DNA of 64,000 bases from Candidatus Mycoplasma liparidae (GCA_009884515.1 RHHX01000001.1:1-64000), one strand, 5' to 3'. Shown: positions 11,556 through 24,861, counted from the stretch's first letter. Notes: a model not told the origin generated them from the sequence alone. Program-made: numbers and translations.

Positions 11556-12464
11556 ATGAATATATTAAAAACATATACGATTCAAACAAAAGATCGACTT
11601 GATAAAAATCTTGTTAAATTAACAAATTTTTCAAGGACTAAAATTAATAAACTTATAAAAAATAAAATGATTTTAGTTAATAATGAATATGCACTAAAAT
11701 CTGGACAAATAATCAAAGAAAAATCAATAATAACTATTTTAATAGATAATAAAATTCAAACTGAATCGGTAAAAGAAACTATTTATGCTTTTGATTATGA
11801 ACTTGATATTAAATATGAAGATGATTTTTTACTAATCATTAATAAAAAATCAAACATTTTATCTCATCCAACAATTTATCATGAAACTGATACTTTATCA
11901 GATGCAGTTAAACATTATCTTAAATTAGAAAAATTTCCCTTTCTTGTTCATAGATTAGATAAAAAAACATCAGGTTTGATTATTTTTGCTAAAGATTATG
12001 ATATGCAACTTAAAATGCAAGAAATGATGTTTTTAAAATTAATTGAAAAAAAATATTTTGCTTTAGTTAATAATTGTTTTAAAGAAAAGAAAGTAGTTAT
12101 TAATTTACCAATTTCAAGATCTTTTCAAAATAAGATAAGAATGCAAGTTAGTGAAGGCAAAAATTCAAAAAAAAGTATTACCGAAGTTAACTTAATAAAA
12201 AACTTTAAATCAACTGCTTTAGTTGAATGTATTCTTCACACTGGAAGAACTCATCAAATAAGAGTTCATCTTTCATATATAGGGCATTCTGTCTTAGGTG
12301 ATGAAATTTATGGTTCTAAAAAAAATAAAGAAGAATATGGACAATATTTAATGGCTTATTCTTTGAAATTTGTTCATCCAATTACAAATGAAAAAATTGA
12401 TATTCAAATAGATTATGATGTTGAATTTAAAGATAAAATATTAAAATTAAAGATAGAGGAATAA
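11556..12464 (+). CDS. RluA-family pseudouridine synthase
   Basis: This enzyme isomerises uridines in rRNA or tRNA. It has 302 residues. An S4 RNA-binding domain covers residues 10-60 (LDKNLVKLTNFSRTKINKLI). The catalytic motif is HRLDKKTSGLIIFAKD with the nucleophilic Asp. LHTGRTHQIRVHLSYIGHSV completes the family signature. RluD is the closest guess, but the exact target uridines cannot be read from the sequence. Confidence 0.9.
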   Translation: MNILKTYTIQTKDRLDKNLVKLTNFSRTKINKLIKNKMILVNNEYALKSGQIIKEKSIITILIDNKIQTESVKETIYAFDYELDIKYEDDFLLIINKKSNILSHPTIYHETDTLSDAVKHYLKLEKFPFLVHRLDKKTSGLIIFAKDYDMQLKMQEMMFLKLIEKKYFALVNNCFKEKKVVINLPISRSFQNKIRMQVSEGKNSKKSITEVNLIKNFKSTALVECILHTGRTHQIRVHLSYIGHSVLGDEIYGSKKNKEEYGQYLMAYSLKFVHPITNEKIDIQIDYDVEFKDKILKLKIEE

Positions 12465-12468
12465 TTCC

Positions 12469-13038
12469 ATGAACAGTAAAATTTTTATTATAGATATATG
12501 CTTAGATAAATGTAATTTTATTATTATTAATAATAATAAAGTTTATAAAAAAACATCAATTAAAATTAATAAAAATTTAACAGATATATTTAAAGATAAT
12601 TTAAAAAATATCTTTGAATATGAAATTAAAAAAGAAGATATTGAGAAATTATTTATTGTCGGTGGTCCTGGTTCATTTACTAATATAAAAGTTGCAAATA
12701 TTATTTTAGGTTTATGAAAATACATTAATAAAAATGTTGAGTATTATTACTTAGATTCTCTTTCTTATAAATCACTTTTAAAAAAAGAAATAGTTATTTT
12801 AAAAGAAAAAAATTCTTCTTATTTAACTATTTATGATCAATTCAATAAGCATAATAATGAAATCAAAAATTTAACAAATGATCAAGTAGATGAAGTTATT
12901 AAAAATAATTCAAATATGTCAATTACCTATATCAATGAAATTGATTTAACAGATGATGAAATTATTTCAAGTTTATCTTTTTTTAAAAAAATAGATCCTA
13001 ATACTTATGAGGCTGAATATTATAAAATAGCATGATAA
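12469..13038 (+). CDS. tsaB: t6A biosynthesis protein TsaB
   Basis: TsaB partners TsaD and TsaE in making threonylcarbamoyladenosine at tRNA position 37. The protein is 189 residues and divergent. The fold signature FIVGGPGSFTNIKVANII (about residues 62-79) is the recognisable part. It starts with the ASKHA-like FIIDICLD strand. A TGA three codons after that block and another just before the TAA read as Trp. It is followed by rimI in ATGATAA overlap, the common tsaB-rimI pair. Its product is the substrate later thiolated by MtaB, also in this window. Confidence 0.8.
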
Positions 13039-13454
13039 AACAAATTGAAGATGTTGAATTAATAAAAAAAATAGATCAAGAAATATTTCTTGAAAAGGCA
13101 TATCAAATATCAGATTATGAAGCAATGAAAAAATCTGATATTTACATCTATTATCTTTATATTGAAAATGATGATGTTATTGGTTTTTCAATATTAACTA
13201 AAATTGAAAATGAATATGAGATCCTTAAAATTGGAATTTTAAGGATCTATCAATCAAAAGGATATGGAAGTATTTTTTTAAAAGAAATTTTAAAAAAAGG
13301 TATTACTAATGATATTTTTTTATTAGAAGTTGATGAATCTAATAAAAAAGCAATAAGCTTATATAAAAAAATTGGGTTTGAACATCTTTTTACAAGAAAA
13401 GCATATTATGAAAATAATCATGATGCTCTTATTTATAGATTAATAATGAGCTAA
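13032..13454 (+). CDS. rimI: GNAT acetyltransferase, RimI-like
   Basis: This 140-residue GNAT acetyltransferase probably acetylates a ribosomal protein N-terminus. ILRIYQSKGYGSIFLKEIL matches the acetyl-CoA loop (Q/RxxGxG/A). LLEVDESNKKAISLYKKIGF matches the C-terminal motif of RimI. It overlaps the tsaB end by 7 bases. The assignment rests on motif plus neighbour. Confidence 0.8.
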   Translation: MIKQIEDVELIKKIDQEIFLEKAYQISDYEAMKKSDIYIYYLYIENDDVIGFSILTKIENEYEILKIGILRIYQSKGYGSIFLKEILKKGITNDIFLLEVDESNKKAISLYKKIGFEHLFTRKAYYENNHDALIYRLIMS

Positions 13455-13496
13455 TTTCATTATAAAATGATATAATAAAAAAGAATTGAGGTTTAT

Positions 13497-14075
13497 ATGG
13501 AAAAAATTTGTGTTATTATAGCTAATGGTAGTGATGATATTGAGACTATTGTTCCAATATCTTTATGAAGAAAAGCTGGTTTTGTAGTTGATTTAATTTC
13601 TGTTGAAAACAAAAATACTTTAATTTTAGAATCAGGCATTAAAGTTTCTTGTAGTTATTCAATTGATAAAATCAATATTTCTAAATATAATGCTATTTAC
13701 TTACCTGGTGGTAGTGGAATAGATAAATTAAAAAAAGAAAAACTTTTATTAAAACATAGTGAAAATATTTTAAAAGTTCATAATGAATTAAAAAGATTTG
13801 TTGCTGAAGATAAATTAATTTTTGGTATGAGTACAGCACCTATTATTTTTAATGAATTAGAATTATTAGCTAATGCTAAATTTACTGCACTTCCTAGTTT
13901 ATCAGAACAATTTAATGGTTTAAATTTTGTTGATGAAAGTGTTGTTATTGATAAAAACTTTGTAACAGGTAGATCATCAGCATCAGTTATTGAATTTACT
14001 TATAAAATTATTAGTATGATGTTGGGTGATGAAGCTTTAGTTGATCTTAAAAAACAAATTAATGATGTTGCATAA
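13497..14075 (+). CDS. DJ-1/PfpI family protein lacking the usual Cys
   Basis: This 192-residue protein of the DJ-1/ThiJ/PfpI superfamily keeps the acidic motif NGSDDIETIVP with its Glu (near residue 18). It also keeps the strand YNAIYLPGGSGIDKL. The nucleophile elbow, normally AICAAP or similar, reads FGMSTAPIIF, so the catalytic Cys is Ser. Relatives act as glyoxalase/deglycase-like or chaperone proteins; a Cys-less form may be non-catalytic. GAGG precedes ATG 13497. A shared terminator follows. Confidence 0.85.
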
Positions 14076-14100
14076 TTAACATTATTGAATAATAAAAAAA

Positions 14101-14128
14101 AAATACTATTAATTCCTTAATAGTATTT
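14101..14128. terminator. Bidirectional terminator
   Basis: A 12-base perfect stem (AAATACTATTAA / TTAATAGTATTT) with a TTCC loop is flanked by A- and T-runs. It sits between the convergent DJ-1 and ymdB genes and can serve both. Confidence 0.8.
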
Positions 14129-14130
14129 TT

Positions 14131-14934
14131 TTATTCACTTATATTGATTGCTTTAATATTAGTCGGAATATTGTTATTTTCATCAATTGTTAAAATAACA
14201 GCATTAAATTGATATTTGCCGTCTTCTTCTGTTAATTTAAATCTCTCAGATTGTCCAGTAAATTTTTTAATTATTGACTCTTTACTAGCTCCAATAATTC
14301 CGTCTTTGGGACCAGTCATACCGGCATCAGTTATATATGCTGTATTACTAACTATTTTTGCATCATTAGTTTGAACATGGGTATGAGTTCCAAAAATTGC
14401 TGTAACCCTATTTTTAAAGTATTGAATCATTGCATTTTTTTCACTAGTTGTTTCACCATGAAAATCAACAATGTGAATATCAACATTTTTATTAATATTA
14501 TCTTCTTCAATTATTTTATCAAGAAGATTAAAAGGGTTTTCAATTTTATATTTACTAAATCATTCAATGCTTTCGCCTAATAAGTTTGTAATTCTAACAT
14601 TTTTATTATTGATCTTAACTATTCTAGTTCCTTTACCATTAATTACTTCTTTTTGAGAAGTAACATTATATGGTCTGATAATATTATCTTTTTGATCAAA
14701 GATATTATAAACCTCATCTTTATGTCAAGTATGGTTACCCATAGTTATAAAATCAATTCCATAGCTACATAGTTCGTTATAATCATTAAAGTTTAAACCA
14801 CGACATTGTGTGGTGTTTTCAGCATTAGCAATAACAAAATCAATTTTTTCATTAAATTTGATTTTGTCTACATTTTCTTTAATAGCTCTAATTCCTGCTT
14901 TACCAAAAATATCACCGATAAAAAGTATTTTCAT
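14131..14934 (-). CDS. ymdB: YmdB-family metallophosphatase
   Basis: This calcineurin-like phosphatase of 267 residues belongs to the TIGR00282 family; Bacillus YmdB acts on 2',3'-cyclic nucleotides. The N-terminal MKILFIGDIFGKAG gives the first metal ligands. FVIANAENTT, ITMGNHTWHK and FGTHTHVQTND give the others. ITDAGMTGP is typical. It follows pcrA by one base on the same strand. Confidence 0.9.
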
Positions 14935-14935
14935 T

Positions 14936-17122
14936 TTAATTTAGCTTTCTAATAATTGCTTTATGATTAAATTTTATAGATTTTTTATAATATGGTGGTT
15001 TAAAAGATGTTTCAAGTAAAGAACCATTGATACCAATGATAATCCCATTACCAAATATTTTATGAACAATTTCATCACCAATTTGATAATTGTTTTCTTG
15101 TTCTTCTTCTAATTCATCACCCATTGGTTTTTTATTTCTACTATCAAATCAATGTGAATTAAAATTAGAAAACTTTACATATTCTCTTTGTTCAGTAATT
15201 AAATTATTAAATCCAATTTCCTTAATAAATCTTGAGGGAACATCATTTCCACCATAAAAATGACTTTTAACACTTTGATATGGATTATTATTAAGCGATA
15301 TTCTAGCAGAAATAAATAGTCTTTCTTTTGCTCTTGTTAAAGCAACGTAAGCAACTCTTCTTTCTTCTTCTAATAAATTTCCAAAATTAGCTCTATGAGA
15401 TGGAAAAATATTTTCTACCATACCAATTAAAAATACATTTTGAAATTCTAATCCTTTAGAATTATGAACTGTCATTAATGATATGTAGTCATTATCTTTG
15501 TTTTCTTTATTATTTGAATATAACGATAGTTCTTCTAAAAACTCTTCAATTGTTGCATTATTGGTTTTAATAAAAATAGCTAGAGCAAATTTTAATTCAT
15601 TAATATTATCAATTCTATCAAATTCATTATTTTCTTTTAAAGTAGTCATATAATTTGTTTTTTCTAAAATAAAATTAATAATATTCATAACATCTTCTTT
15701 ATTATTTTTTAGATCATCTATTATTTCAACAAATGCTTTAATTGAATTGATTGCCATTGAAGGTATTTCGATTTTTTCAATTTCCTTTAATGCTTCATGA
15801 AAATTTAAATTATTCTGATAACCATAATCAGATATTTTATTAATTGATACAGCAGATATTCTTCTTTTTGGAACATTAATAATTCTAGTATAACTTAATT
15901 CATCATCAGTATAAATAACTCTTAAATAAGCAATGATATCTTTTATTTCTCTTCTTTGATAAAATCTAACTCCACCAAAAATAATATATTTAATATTATT
16001 TAACATTAGTGATTGTTCAATATTTCTTGATAGGAAATTTGCTCGATATAATATTGCTATATCTTTGTTTTTTATTCCTTGTTTTAAAAGTTTAATAATT
16101 TTATTTGTAACTCATTTAGATTCATCATCAGTATTTGAAGCTAAATAATAAATTGGTTTTGATAAATCAGTATTATTGGCTATTAATTCTTTTTTGTACC
16201 TATTTTTATTAAGTTTTACTAAACTATTAGCAGCGTTTAAAATACCTTGAGTAGAACGATAATTTTGAGTTAATATTATTTTCTTTGAATTAGGAAAGTC
16301 TTGTTCAAAACTTAAAATAACTCTTTCATCAGCTCCTCTTCAACCATAAATCATTTGATCGGGATCACCAACTGCAAAAATTCTTTTATTTTTTGCCACA
16401 AATGTTCTTACTATTTCATATTGAACAGTATTAGTATCTTGATATTCATCAATTAAAATATAATCAAAAAAACTAGATCATTTCTCTTGCATTTCATCTA
16501 ATTTTAATAGTTTTGCTGTGTAATTTAATAGATCATTAAAATCTAAATAATTACTCTTAATAGTTTTCTTTTCATATTCTTCAAAAACTCTAAAACTATT
16601 TAGAGAATTTTTTAAAGATTCTATTTGATAAAATTTCATGCCATCATTTGATTTAATATAATCTGGTGAAATATTTTTTTGTTTAATATCATTTATTATT
16701 CTTAATACTGCTTTAGGTCTTAATTCTTTTGTATCTATTTGAAATGATCTGAAAATTTCTTTAACTATTGAAAGTTGTTCTTCTTCATCAATTATTGTGA
16801 AATTTTTTCTTCGATCTAAATATTCAAAATCTTCTCTTAATATTCTTAAACACATTGAGTGGAATGTTCCGATTCAAGTAATGTTATGAATATTTAATGA
16901 TTTTACTCTTTCTTTGATTTCATTTGCAGCTTTATTTGTAAAGGTAATAGCTAATATTCTTTCAGGTCTAACTTCAGTATTATTTATAATATATTCAATT
17001 CTTGAAATTAAAACCTTTGTTTTACCAGCTCCAGCTCCAGCTATAACTAATGTTGGTTTATTATAATCAGAGGTAACAGCCTCTATTTGTTTTTCATTTA
17101 AATTTTCAAAGTTATTATTCAT
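14936..17122 (-). CDS. pcrA: UvrD/PcrA-type DNA helicase
   Basis: This SF1A 3'-5' helicase acts in repair and replication restart. It has 728 residues. Q-motif LNEKQIEAV; Walker [15 protein letters not shown]; motif Ia [14 protein letters not shown]; motif [11 protein letters not shown]; motif [18 protein letters not shown]; motif IV QNYRST; motif [10 protein letters not shown]; motif [13 protein letters not shown]. The C-terminal 60 residues form the RNA-polymerase-binding Tudor-like module ([17 protein letters not shown]). Several TGA codons read as Trp. It overlaps the RDD gene by 8 bases. Confidence 0.95.
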
Positions 17123-17861
17123 TTTTTTCTCCTGTTATTTTATCTATTTCGGTTTCATCTAAAATACCTGGAACATTATTGTTAAATGTTTTAATTGGTT
17201 CTTTAGCATCTGGTGCAACATCTAATGTTGAAATGCAATAAATACCAGCAAAATCATCATTAAGTGTTACTTTACCAGTTTTAATAAAAGACGATATTAA
17301 TACAATGGTGCTTGGTAAAAAAGAAGCTATAAAGAATATTTTAAAAATATTTGAAATAATTAGATATGCTTGATTTGCTAAAAATTCAGGCGGTAATCCT
17401 ACTACATTATTTAAGGAAATTAGTGAATAAGATAATATTAATGAATTTGGTACTGAAAAGCTAATTAGTGAGAAGAGAAACAATGATGCTATTGGCATTA
17501 CTCAAATAAATATTTCAGCTCTAAATAAATTTCTAAATCTACTTTGATCACTATAAATATAGTATCTTATCTTTAATATTCTTCTAAATAAAGTATAACC
17601 TCTTCAATAAGTTGGAAGAACAATAAAATATAAGTAATTTATTAAAAATCAAATAATTGATAGGAAAAGAAGTTTTGTTGAAAAAATATAAGTACCATTT
17701 CATTTTTTCGATTCTATTGCAGCCTTTATTGTTTCAGAATTTAAATCTACAAAGAATAAATAAAATAATAAAATAATAAAACTTAAAATTAATAAAGTAT
17801 CAAAAATACGGGCAATAAATCTTCTTGAAAAATAGGCTATATTTTTTTTATTTTCTTCCAT
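17115..17861 (-). CDS. RDD-family membrane protein
   Basis: This 248-residue membrane protein begins with an RDD-like motif ([20 protein letters not shown]). It has about four or five hydrophobic segments, at about 17-40, 62-85, 130-160 and 180-210. Its transported or bound partner is unknown. AAAGGG precedes ATG 17861. The stop overlaps the pcrA start, so the pair is co-translated. Confidence 0.75.
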
Positions 17862-17880
17862 TATATAACCCTTTAAATGA

Positions 17881-17906
17881 AAAATACCCTTCTAAGGGGG
17901 TACTAG
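17881..17906 (-). terminator. Probable rnpB terminator
   Basis: On the minus strand ACCCCCTTAGAAGGGT followed by ATTTTT can form a short GC stem with a T-run directly after the rnpB 3' end. Confidence 0.45.
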
Positions 17907-18257
17907 TTTGCAAACTATAAGCCATGTTTTGTACTATGAATATAGTGTTAATAATTTATCTATATATATAAATATATATTCATCAAACAATTCTTAATTA
18001 TTGTTTTATGATTCCCTTACCAAATTTTAGGTTTCTCGCTTGTGGGGTTTACCCGTTTCACTTTATAAATCACTCTATAAATTCGTCGCTGTTGCACTTT
18101 ATAATTTTTGAATCTTTACAAATAAAGATTTTAAAATCGCCGTTATCATTACTGATACTGTATTTTATTTTTTCAATACACACAAACACTATCTCCATCA
18201 CAGGAAATGCGAGCATGGACTTTCCTCTACTTTTCAGCAGTAATTAACCGTTTGCAA
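17907..18257 (-). ncRNA. rnpB: RNase P RNA (M1 RNA)
   Basis: This is the catalytic RNA that matures tRNA 5' ends. On the minus strand it has the CR-I signature GAGGAAAGTCCATGCTCGC at about 18209-18227, and the 3' ACAAAACATGGCTTATAG at about 17917-17934. The P1 helix pairs TTGCAAAC (18250-18257) with GTTTGCAA (17907-17914). The length of about 350 fits mycoplasma B-type RNAs. Reading frames over it are spurious. Confidence 0.93.
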
Positions 18258-18289
18258 TTTAAATTATAAAATATTTTTTCACTTAAATA

Positions 18290-19006
18290 TTAGAATAAAA
18301 TTTTGTTATATTCTTTTTGCATATTTTTTTGAATATTTTTAGATAAAATATCTCTTTTAATATTCATATATTTGGCATGTTTAATAGGTTCTAAAATTTC
18401 TATTTTTGCGGTATTTTTATTCTTATATTTAATAACAATTGGTTGAATTGGGACAAAGCTTCTATAAGCTACTTCAAAAACTCCGGATTTAAACTCTAAA
18501 AAAGTGTTATCTTTATTTCTTTCACCCTCAGGAAAAATTAAAATTGATCTACCATTTTTCAATAGTTCTTTTTGTTTTTCAATACTATTAAACATTTGTC
18601 TCAAATTATCTCGATCTAAGAAAATAGTGTCAATTAGTTTTAACATACTACCAACTAATCCTTTTTCAAGTTCTTTTTTAGCTATTAATGTATATTTTGA
18701 ACCAACATTATTTTTTATTCAATGCAAAATAACAATAGGGTCTAGTGAAGATTTATGATTCGCAATAAATAAAGTAGGTCTATTTGCCACTTTTTTTTCT
18801 GATTCGCATTCATAACTTATATCTTTTACAAAGTAATAAACTTTTGATGCTCTTTCAAAAGTTGTGTATCTTTCATCAAGGGTATAAGATTTTGGATTTT
18901 TTTGATATTTTTTAGAAATTCGAGCTGCAAATAAAACTAAAATAAGTAGTACAGGTCATGCAAATATTATTGCTATTTTTTTTAAAATTTTTAATAAAAT
19001 TTTCAT
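18290..19006 (-). CDS. plsC: 1-acyl-glycerol-3-phosphate acyltransferase
   Basis: PlsC adds the second acyl chain to make phosphatidic acid at the membrane. The protein has 238 residues. One N-terminal membrane segment spans about 8-27. The catalytic NHKSSLD is NHxxxxD, and the second motif FPEGERN binds the glycerophosphate. GGAG precedes ATG 19006. It lies downstream of the exporter genes but with a 38-base gap that could hold its own promoter. Confidence 0.92.
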
Positions 19007-19044
19007 AAACTCCACTTTTGTTTTATTATACATTTATTATAAAG

Positions 19045-19431
19045 TTAAATAAAAATATTCCCTTTATTTGAGTAAATTTTAATATCATTTATCATATTTT
19101 GATAATATCAGTCAATTTGATCAATTTCTAAAATTACAAAATTTGAATAATAACTATTAAAATTTGATTTTTTTTCAAATCATTCTTCCTCTAATCTGAA
19201 TTTAATCTTTTTTTTATTTTCAATTTTTAAATAATCTTTTTTTTCAATAATTAAATAATTCGATGAGTCTACTTTCATAATTTTGCCATCAATATAATTA
19301 TCGAATTTTAAAAATAACAATAGTGGTACAAAGATTATGAAAACTAGAATTAACCAAACAAAAGTATTTTTAATTACTCTATTCACTAATTTGTAATTTA
19401 TTCTTGAAAAATTGTTGCATTGATTGATCAT
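19045..19431 (-). CDS. Small membrane partner of the C39 exporter
   Basis: The frame opens with an ATG at 19431, giving 128 residues. However, that overlaps the exporter gene by 53 bases. A GTG at 19386, in GTGAATAG overlap with the exporter stop, would give 113 residues and match the coupling style of this genome. There is one membrane segment (TFVWLILVFIIFVPLLLFL), then a polar, probably external domain. In layout it resembles the start of HlyD/LcnD-type accessory proteins but is far shorter. No homologue is recognised; a role with the exporter is inferred from coupling. Confidence 0.7.
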
Positions 19432-21355
19432 GACTTATTCAAATTAAAAAATTATTTTTAATAATTATTGGTTTGATATTGTTTAATAAAATTTCTTTTC
19501 TATAGGAATCAACATTATTTAAAACTTCATCTAAAATTATTACTTTATTTTCTGTTGTTAAAAGAAAAATAAAGTTGAGTATTTGTTTAACACCTGGGCT
19601 CATTTTTTCCATATTTAAATCATTAATATTAAGCTTTAAATCCTTAATTGTTTTAATAAAAATATCACCATATTCAGATTGAATAATTTCATTAATAATA
19701 TTGACATTAATATTATTAATAGTTGATAGATAGATGACGTTTTTATTAATTCAATTGTTACTAATATTTTTTAAACTTATATCATTTAAATAAATATTAC
19801 CATCATCAGAATCATATTTTTTAGTGAGCATTTTTACTAATGTTGATTTACCAATTCCTGATTTACCATATATTAAAGTGTCATTAAAAATTATTGAATT
19901 AAAATCTTTAATAATATTTTTAAAATTAATATTTTCATATTGAATTTTTGTTATTTCTGATTTTATTTTTATATTAATATCATTATTATCAAGATTAGAA
20001 ACATGTAAAATATCATTATAAATATTATTATTTAATTTATAAACTGGAATATCATTAATTAAACCTAAAAATCCATCAACTGATCCAGAAACAAGTTGAA
20101 TTAAGCTTATTGAAAAGATTAATGTCCCAATATTTGTTTCGTTATTAATAATCATTGTATAAATACCTATAAAAACAATAAATACATAGATAATGCTTTT
20201 TATTATCGAATTAATAAAAGTAATGTTGCTTGAAAATCTTATAATATTTTTACTTTGTTTATTTTGTTTATTAAATAATGATTCTAAATCAGTAATTCTA
20301 TTATTTGCATTTTTATAGTTATGGTTATTTCTATTAAAAGTAATGTATTCATTTCATGATTTAAAGGAAACATTACTTAAATCTTGCATTTTTGTAATGT
20401 TTTCTTTTGAAAAGTTAAATTGGAGAAAGGAAAAAATAATTGATGAAATCACAATTAAAATAAGTACTAATAAAAATAAGGGATTAAGAATTGAAAGAAC
20501 TGTTATTCCAATAATAACACTTAATATATCAGCAATAATTTTATTAAGATTCATGGAATAAAAAGAAGCAAGATCATAAATTATATCTTGTAAATTGATT
20601 AAATAATTATTATCAATTTTGTCATAAAAATCAAACTTCTTATTAGGAATAATTTTATAAACATTGTTTAACATTGAATTATATTTTCTAATAACATCAT
20701 TACTCATGAATAAATTTAAAAAGTGCTCAGATATTTTATTTAAGATAATTGCAATTATATAGATTATTGATAATGTTAAAAGATTTGTTATTGACTCATT
20801 ATTCAAACTTTTATCAATAATACCTTGAATAAAAGTTCCGATAAAAACTGATAAAAATATATTAATGATATTGATAATATTAACAATTAGAATGTATTTA
20901 ATATTAATATTTTTTAAGTACGATTTATGATATTTTTTGATTTCAATATTTAAGAATTTTTTTTCAATAAAAATAACTATTCCTGAAAATTGATTAATAA
21001 ATTCATTAATTGATAATATGTATATTCCTTTAGATGAGTCATAGATTTCGATTTCTTTTTTATTCTTTTTAGCAATAACGAAATGATTTAGATCATTTTT
21101 ATTAATAATAGTAACAAAAAAGTCATCAATTTTAGTTTTGATAAATTCTTCTTGATTCATTTCATAACTATCACAATCAATTCCATATTTTGATGCTAGA
21201 TTCTCAAATTGGATAATACTCATTCCATTACTAGTAATTTCTGAATCATCAAGTATCTGTGTTTTAGTTATTCTCTTTTTATTAAAATGATTAAATAAAG
21301 ATGTTATTACACATACTCCACATTCATTAGTATTTAGTTGTTCTACAATTTTCAT
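19379..21355 (-). CDS. Peptidase-containing ABC exporter (C39 type)
   Basis: This 658-residue protein has the PCAT layout of bacteriocin and peptide exporters that cleave a double-glycine leader during export. The C39 peptidase spans residues 1-125: Q7, Cys in NECGVC, His in LNHFVIAKK, Asp in IYDSSKG. Five or six membrane segments span about 150-440. The ATPase follows: Walker A YGKSGIGKST, a weak signature KMSPGVKQIL in place of LSGGQ, Walker B VIILDEVL, and H-loop WISHDQ. GAGGAAAA precedes ATG 21355. No candidate leader peptide is seen nearby. Confidence 0.9.
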
Positions 21356-21381
21356 TTTTCCTCAAAATATAAATAGAATAG

Positions 21382-21416
21382 AAAACAGACAAAATACTAT
21401 GTAATTTGTCTGTTTT
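21382..21416. promoter_or_regulatory. 35-base palindrome between exporter and RM genes
   Basis: AAAACAGACAAA and TTTGTCTGTTTT flank ATACTATGTAA, which itself pairs further (TAC/GTA). The result is a near-perfect palindrome with one mismatch. It lies between divergent genes, 27 bases before the exporter start. It could be an operator, a leader terminator of the exporter, or a terminator for a plus-strand transcript. Confidence 0.55.
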
Positions 21417-21509
21417 TAGTTTTATTAGAAATTATTGATTTTTAATATTTAAATAAATGATGTTTTTTTAAAAAAATTATTTATTATTAGATGATAAAAA
21501 GAGAGTGTA

Positions 21510-23121
<1,612 letters not shown>

Positions 23122-23130
<9 letters not shown>

Positions 23131-24861
23131 AAAAAATATAATTTAATAAAATTTGGAATATCAGAAACAAAGAGATCTAATATCAAACAATCTTATACTT
23201 TATTAGTGGATATCATAAATAATAATAATAATATTCCGCTTACTGTTCAAGAAATTTTTCAAAAAATGAAAAATAATAGGTTTTATTTAGAACAAAAAAA
23301 AGAGATGAAAATCAATAGAGAATTATCGTTAATAAAAAAATTGAATTTTGCAAAAATTGAAGAAAATAAAGATAATAAAACATATATATTTCAAAAGACT
23401 AAAATTTCTGAAAATTGAGAAAATGAAAAATTTAATGAAAAATTTTTTGGTTTGAGCAGTGTAGATTTTTCATTCTTTCAATTACTACTAAAAATGAAAT
23501 ATAAATCAAATAATGAACTCAAAAGTGTGTTTTTTAATTTATTAACTGGTTTAAAAAAGAATAATAAACTTGAAAAAAATATTATAATGGATATCCATTA
23601 TAGAACCTACATTAAGAAAATTATTGATAATAAAAACATTGATTCTTTATTAAAGTTAATTTCATTAAAAAGTGGTAGTGCTAATGAATTACAAAAACCA
23701 TTAAATAATAATGTTATTGAATATTTTTTGAAAATTTGAAAATCTAACAATGCAAATTATAGTGAATTGTATGATGCAATAAATCAAATTTACGAGAAAA
23801 ATTTAGAATTTTCAGATGGAATTAGTGAATTAATTTTTGGATATATAAATAATAAGAATGGGAAGGAAAAAATAATAAAAATAAAACAATTTAACAAGAT
23901 GTATTTAGAAAATAAAGAGAAATTAAATTCCTTAATTCAAGAAAGTTTTGAAAACATTGAAAAAAGGGTAATTGATAGAATAATAAAGGGTGCTTGAGGT
24001 AGTTATAGACATTTAATAAAAACTCATTTAAATTCTATTGATGGAATTTTTGAATTTGATCACAAAGATAATTTTAAAATAAAAGATAATTTTAAATACT
24101 TAATTGAAACTATATTAGAAAGTGGAGAAAAAAGAATTCTTCAATTAGAAGAAAAAACATTTTATAGTCCTGAAGAATTGTTACATTTTTTCAAATTAGA
24201 AAATAAATTTATTGAAAAAAATCTAATTAAAGTAATAAATGAATACTATTCTAATAAGAAATTGATTGACTTATTTGAGAAACTAAAAGATATTTATAGT
24301 AGTAAAATCGAAAATAAAGAACTGAGTAGAATCATAAAAAACCATGAGCATATCAAGGGAAAAGTTGATACTCCAACTTTTTTTGAATTTATTATTGGAA
24401 TGGCTTTCTTATCAAAAAATAGAACTAAAAAAATTACTAATGAAAAAGAATATTTAGAAAGTCATTTTCATACTAAATTAGATACTAATCTTTGCCCCAT
24501 AAGATTTGCTCCTGGAGGCAGATCTGATATTTTTATCGCAAGAGATGATCATAAAATATTTTTAAATATAGAACCTACAACTCAATTATATAATCAAACA
24601 AAAATGGAATTAGATCCAGCTAGAAATCATTTGGTAGCTCAAATAAAAAAAAATAAATTCCCTCAAGGAATTTCAATTATTGTTGCACCTAAAATTAATA
24701 AAAATTTATTTTTAGATATTATAGGATGAAATAACGATCAAACCCCTCGATTGGAAATCAAATTATTTAATATAAATTTAATTCTTGAAATGTTAAAAAG
24801 TGAACTTGATATTTTTTCTTTTGTTTCAAATAATAATATTAAGGAGAATGACTTATCTTAA
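23122..24861 (+). CDS. Type IIS restriction endonuclease, AlwI-like
   Basis: This 579-residue protein follows the fused methyltransferase and overlaps its stop codon. The N-terminal third looks like a winged-helix target-recognition region. The C-terminal block IRFAPGGRSDIFIARDDHKI then FLNIEPTTQ resembles the PD-(D/E)xK site (Asp...Glu) of the AlwI/PleI/MlyI/BstNBI family. Those enzymes cut a few bases outside GGATC or GAGTC-like sites. The assignment is by remembered motif, partner and size. Three TGA codons read as Trp (ENWENEK, KIWKSNN, GAWGSYR) and a fourth in IIGWNNDQ. Confidence 0.8.

Noticed and set aside
17950..17990. TATATATA run near the RNase P 3' part as a variable repeat
   Set aside because: It is interrupted and part of an RNA helix; no coding frame depends on it.
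18008..18247. Plus-strand frame across 18.0-18.2 kb
   Set aside because: It covers the RNase P RNA on the minus strand, identified by its conserved ends.
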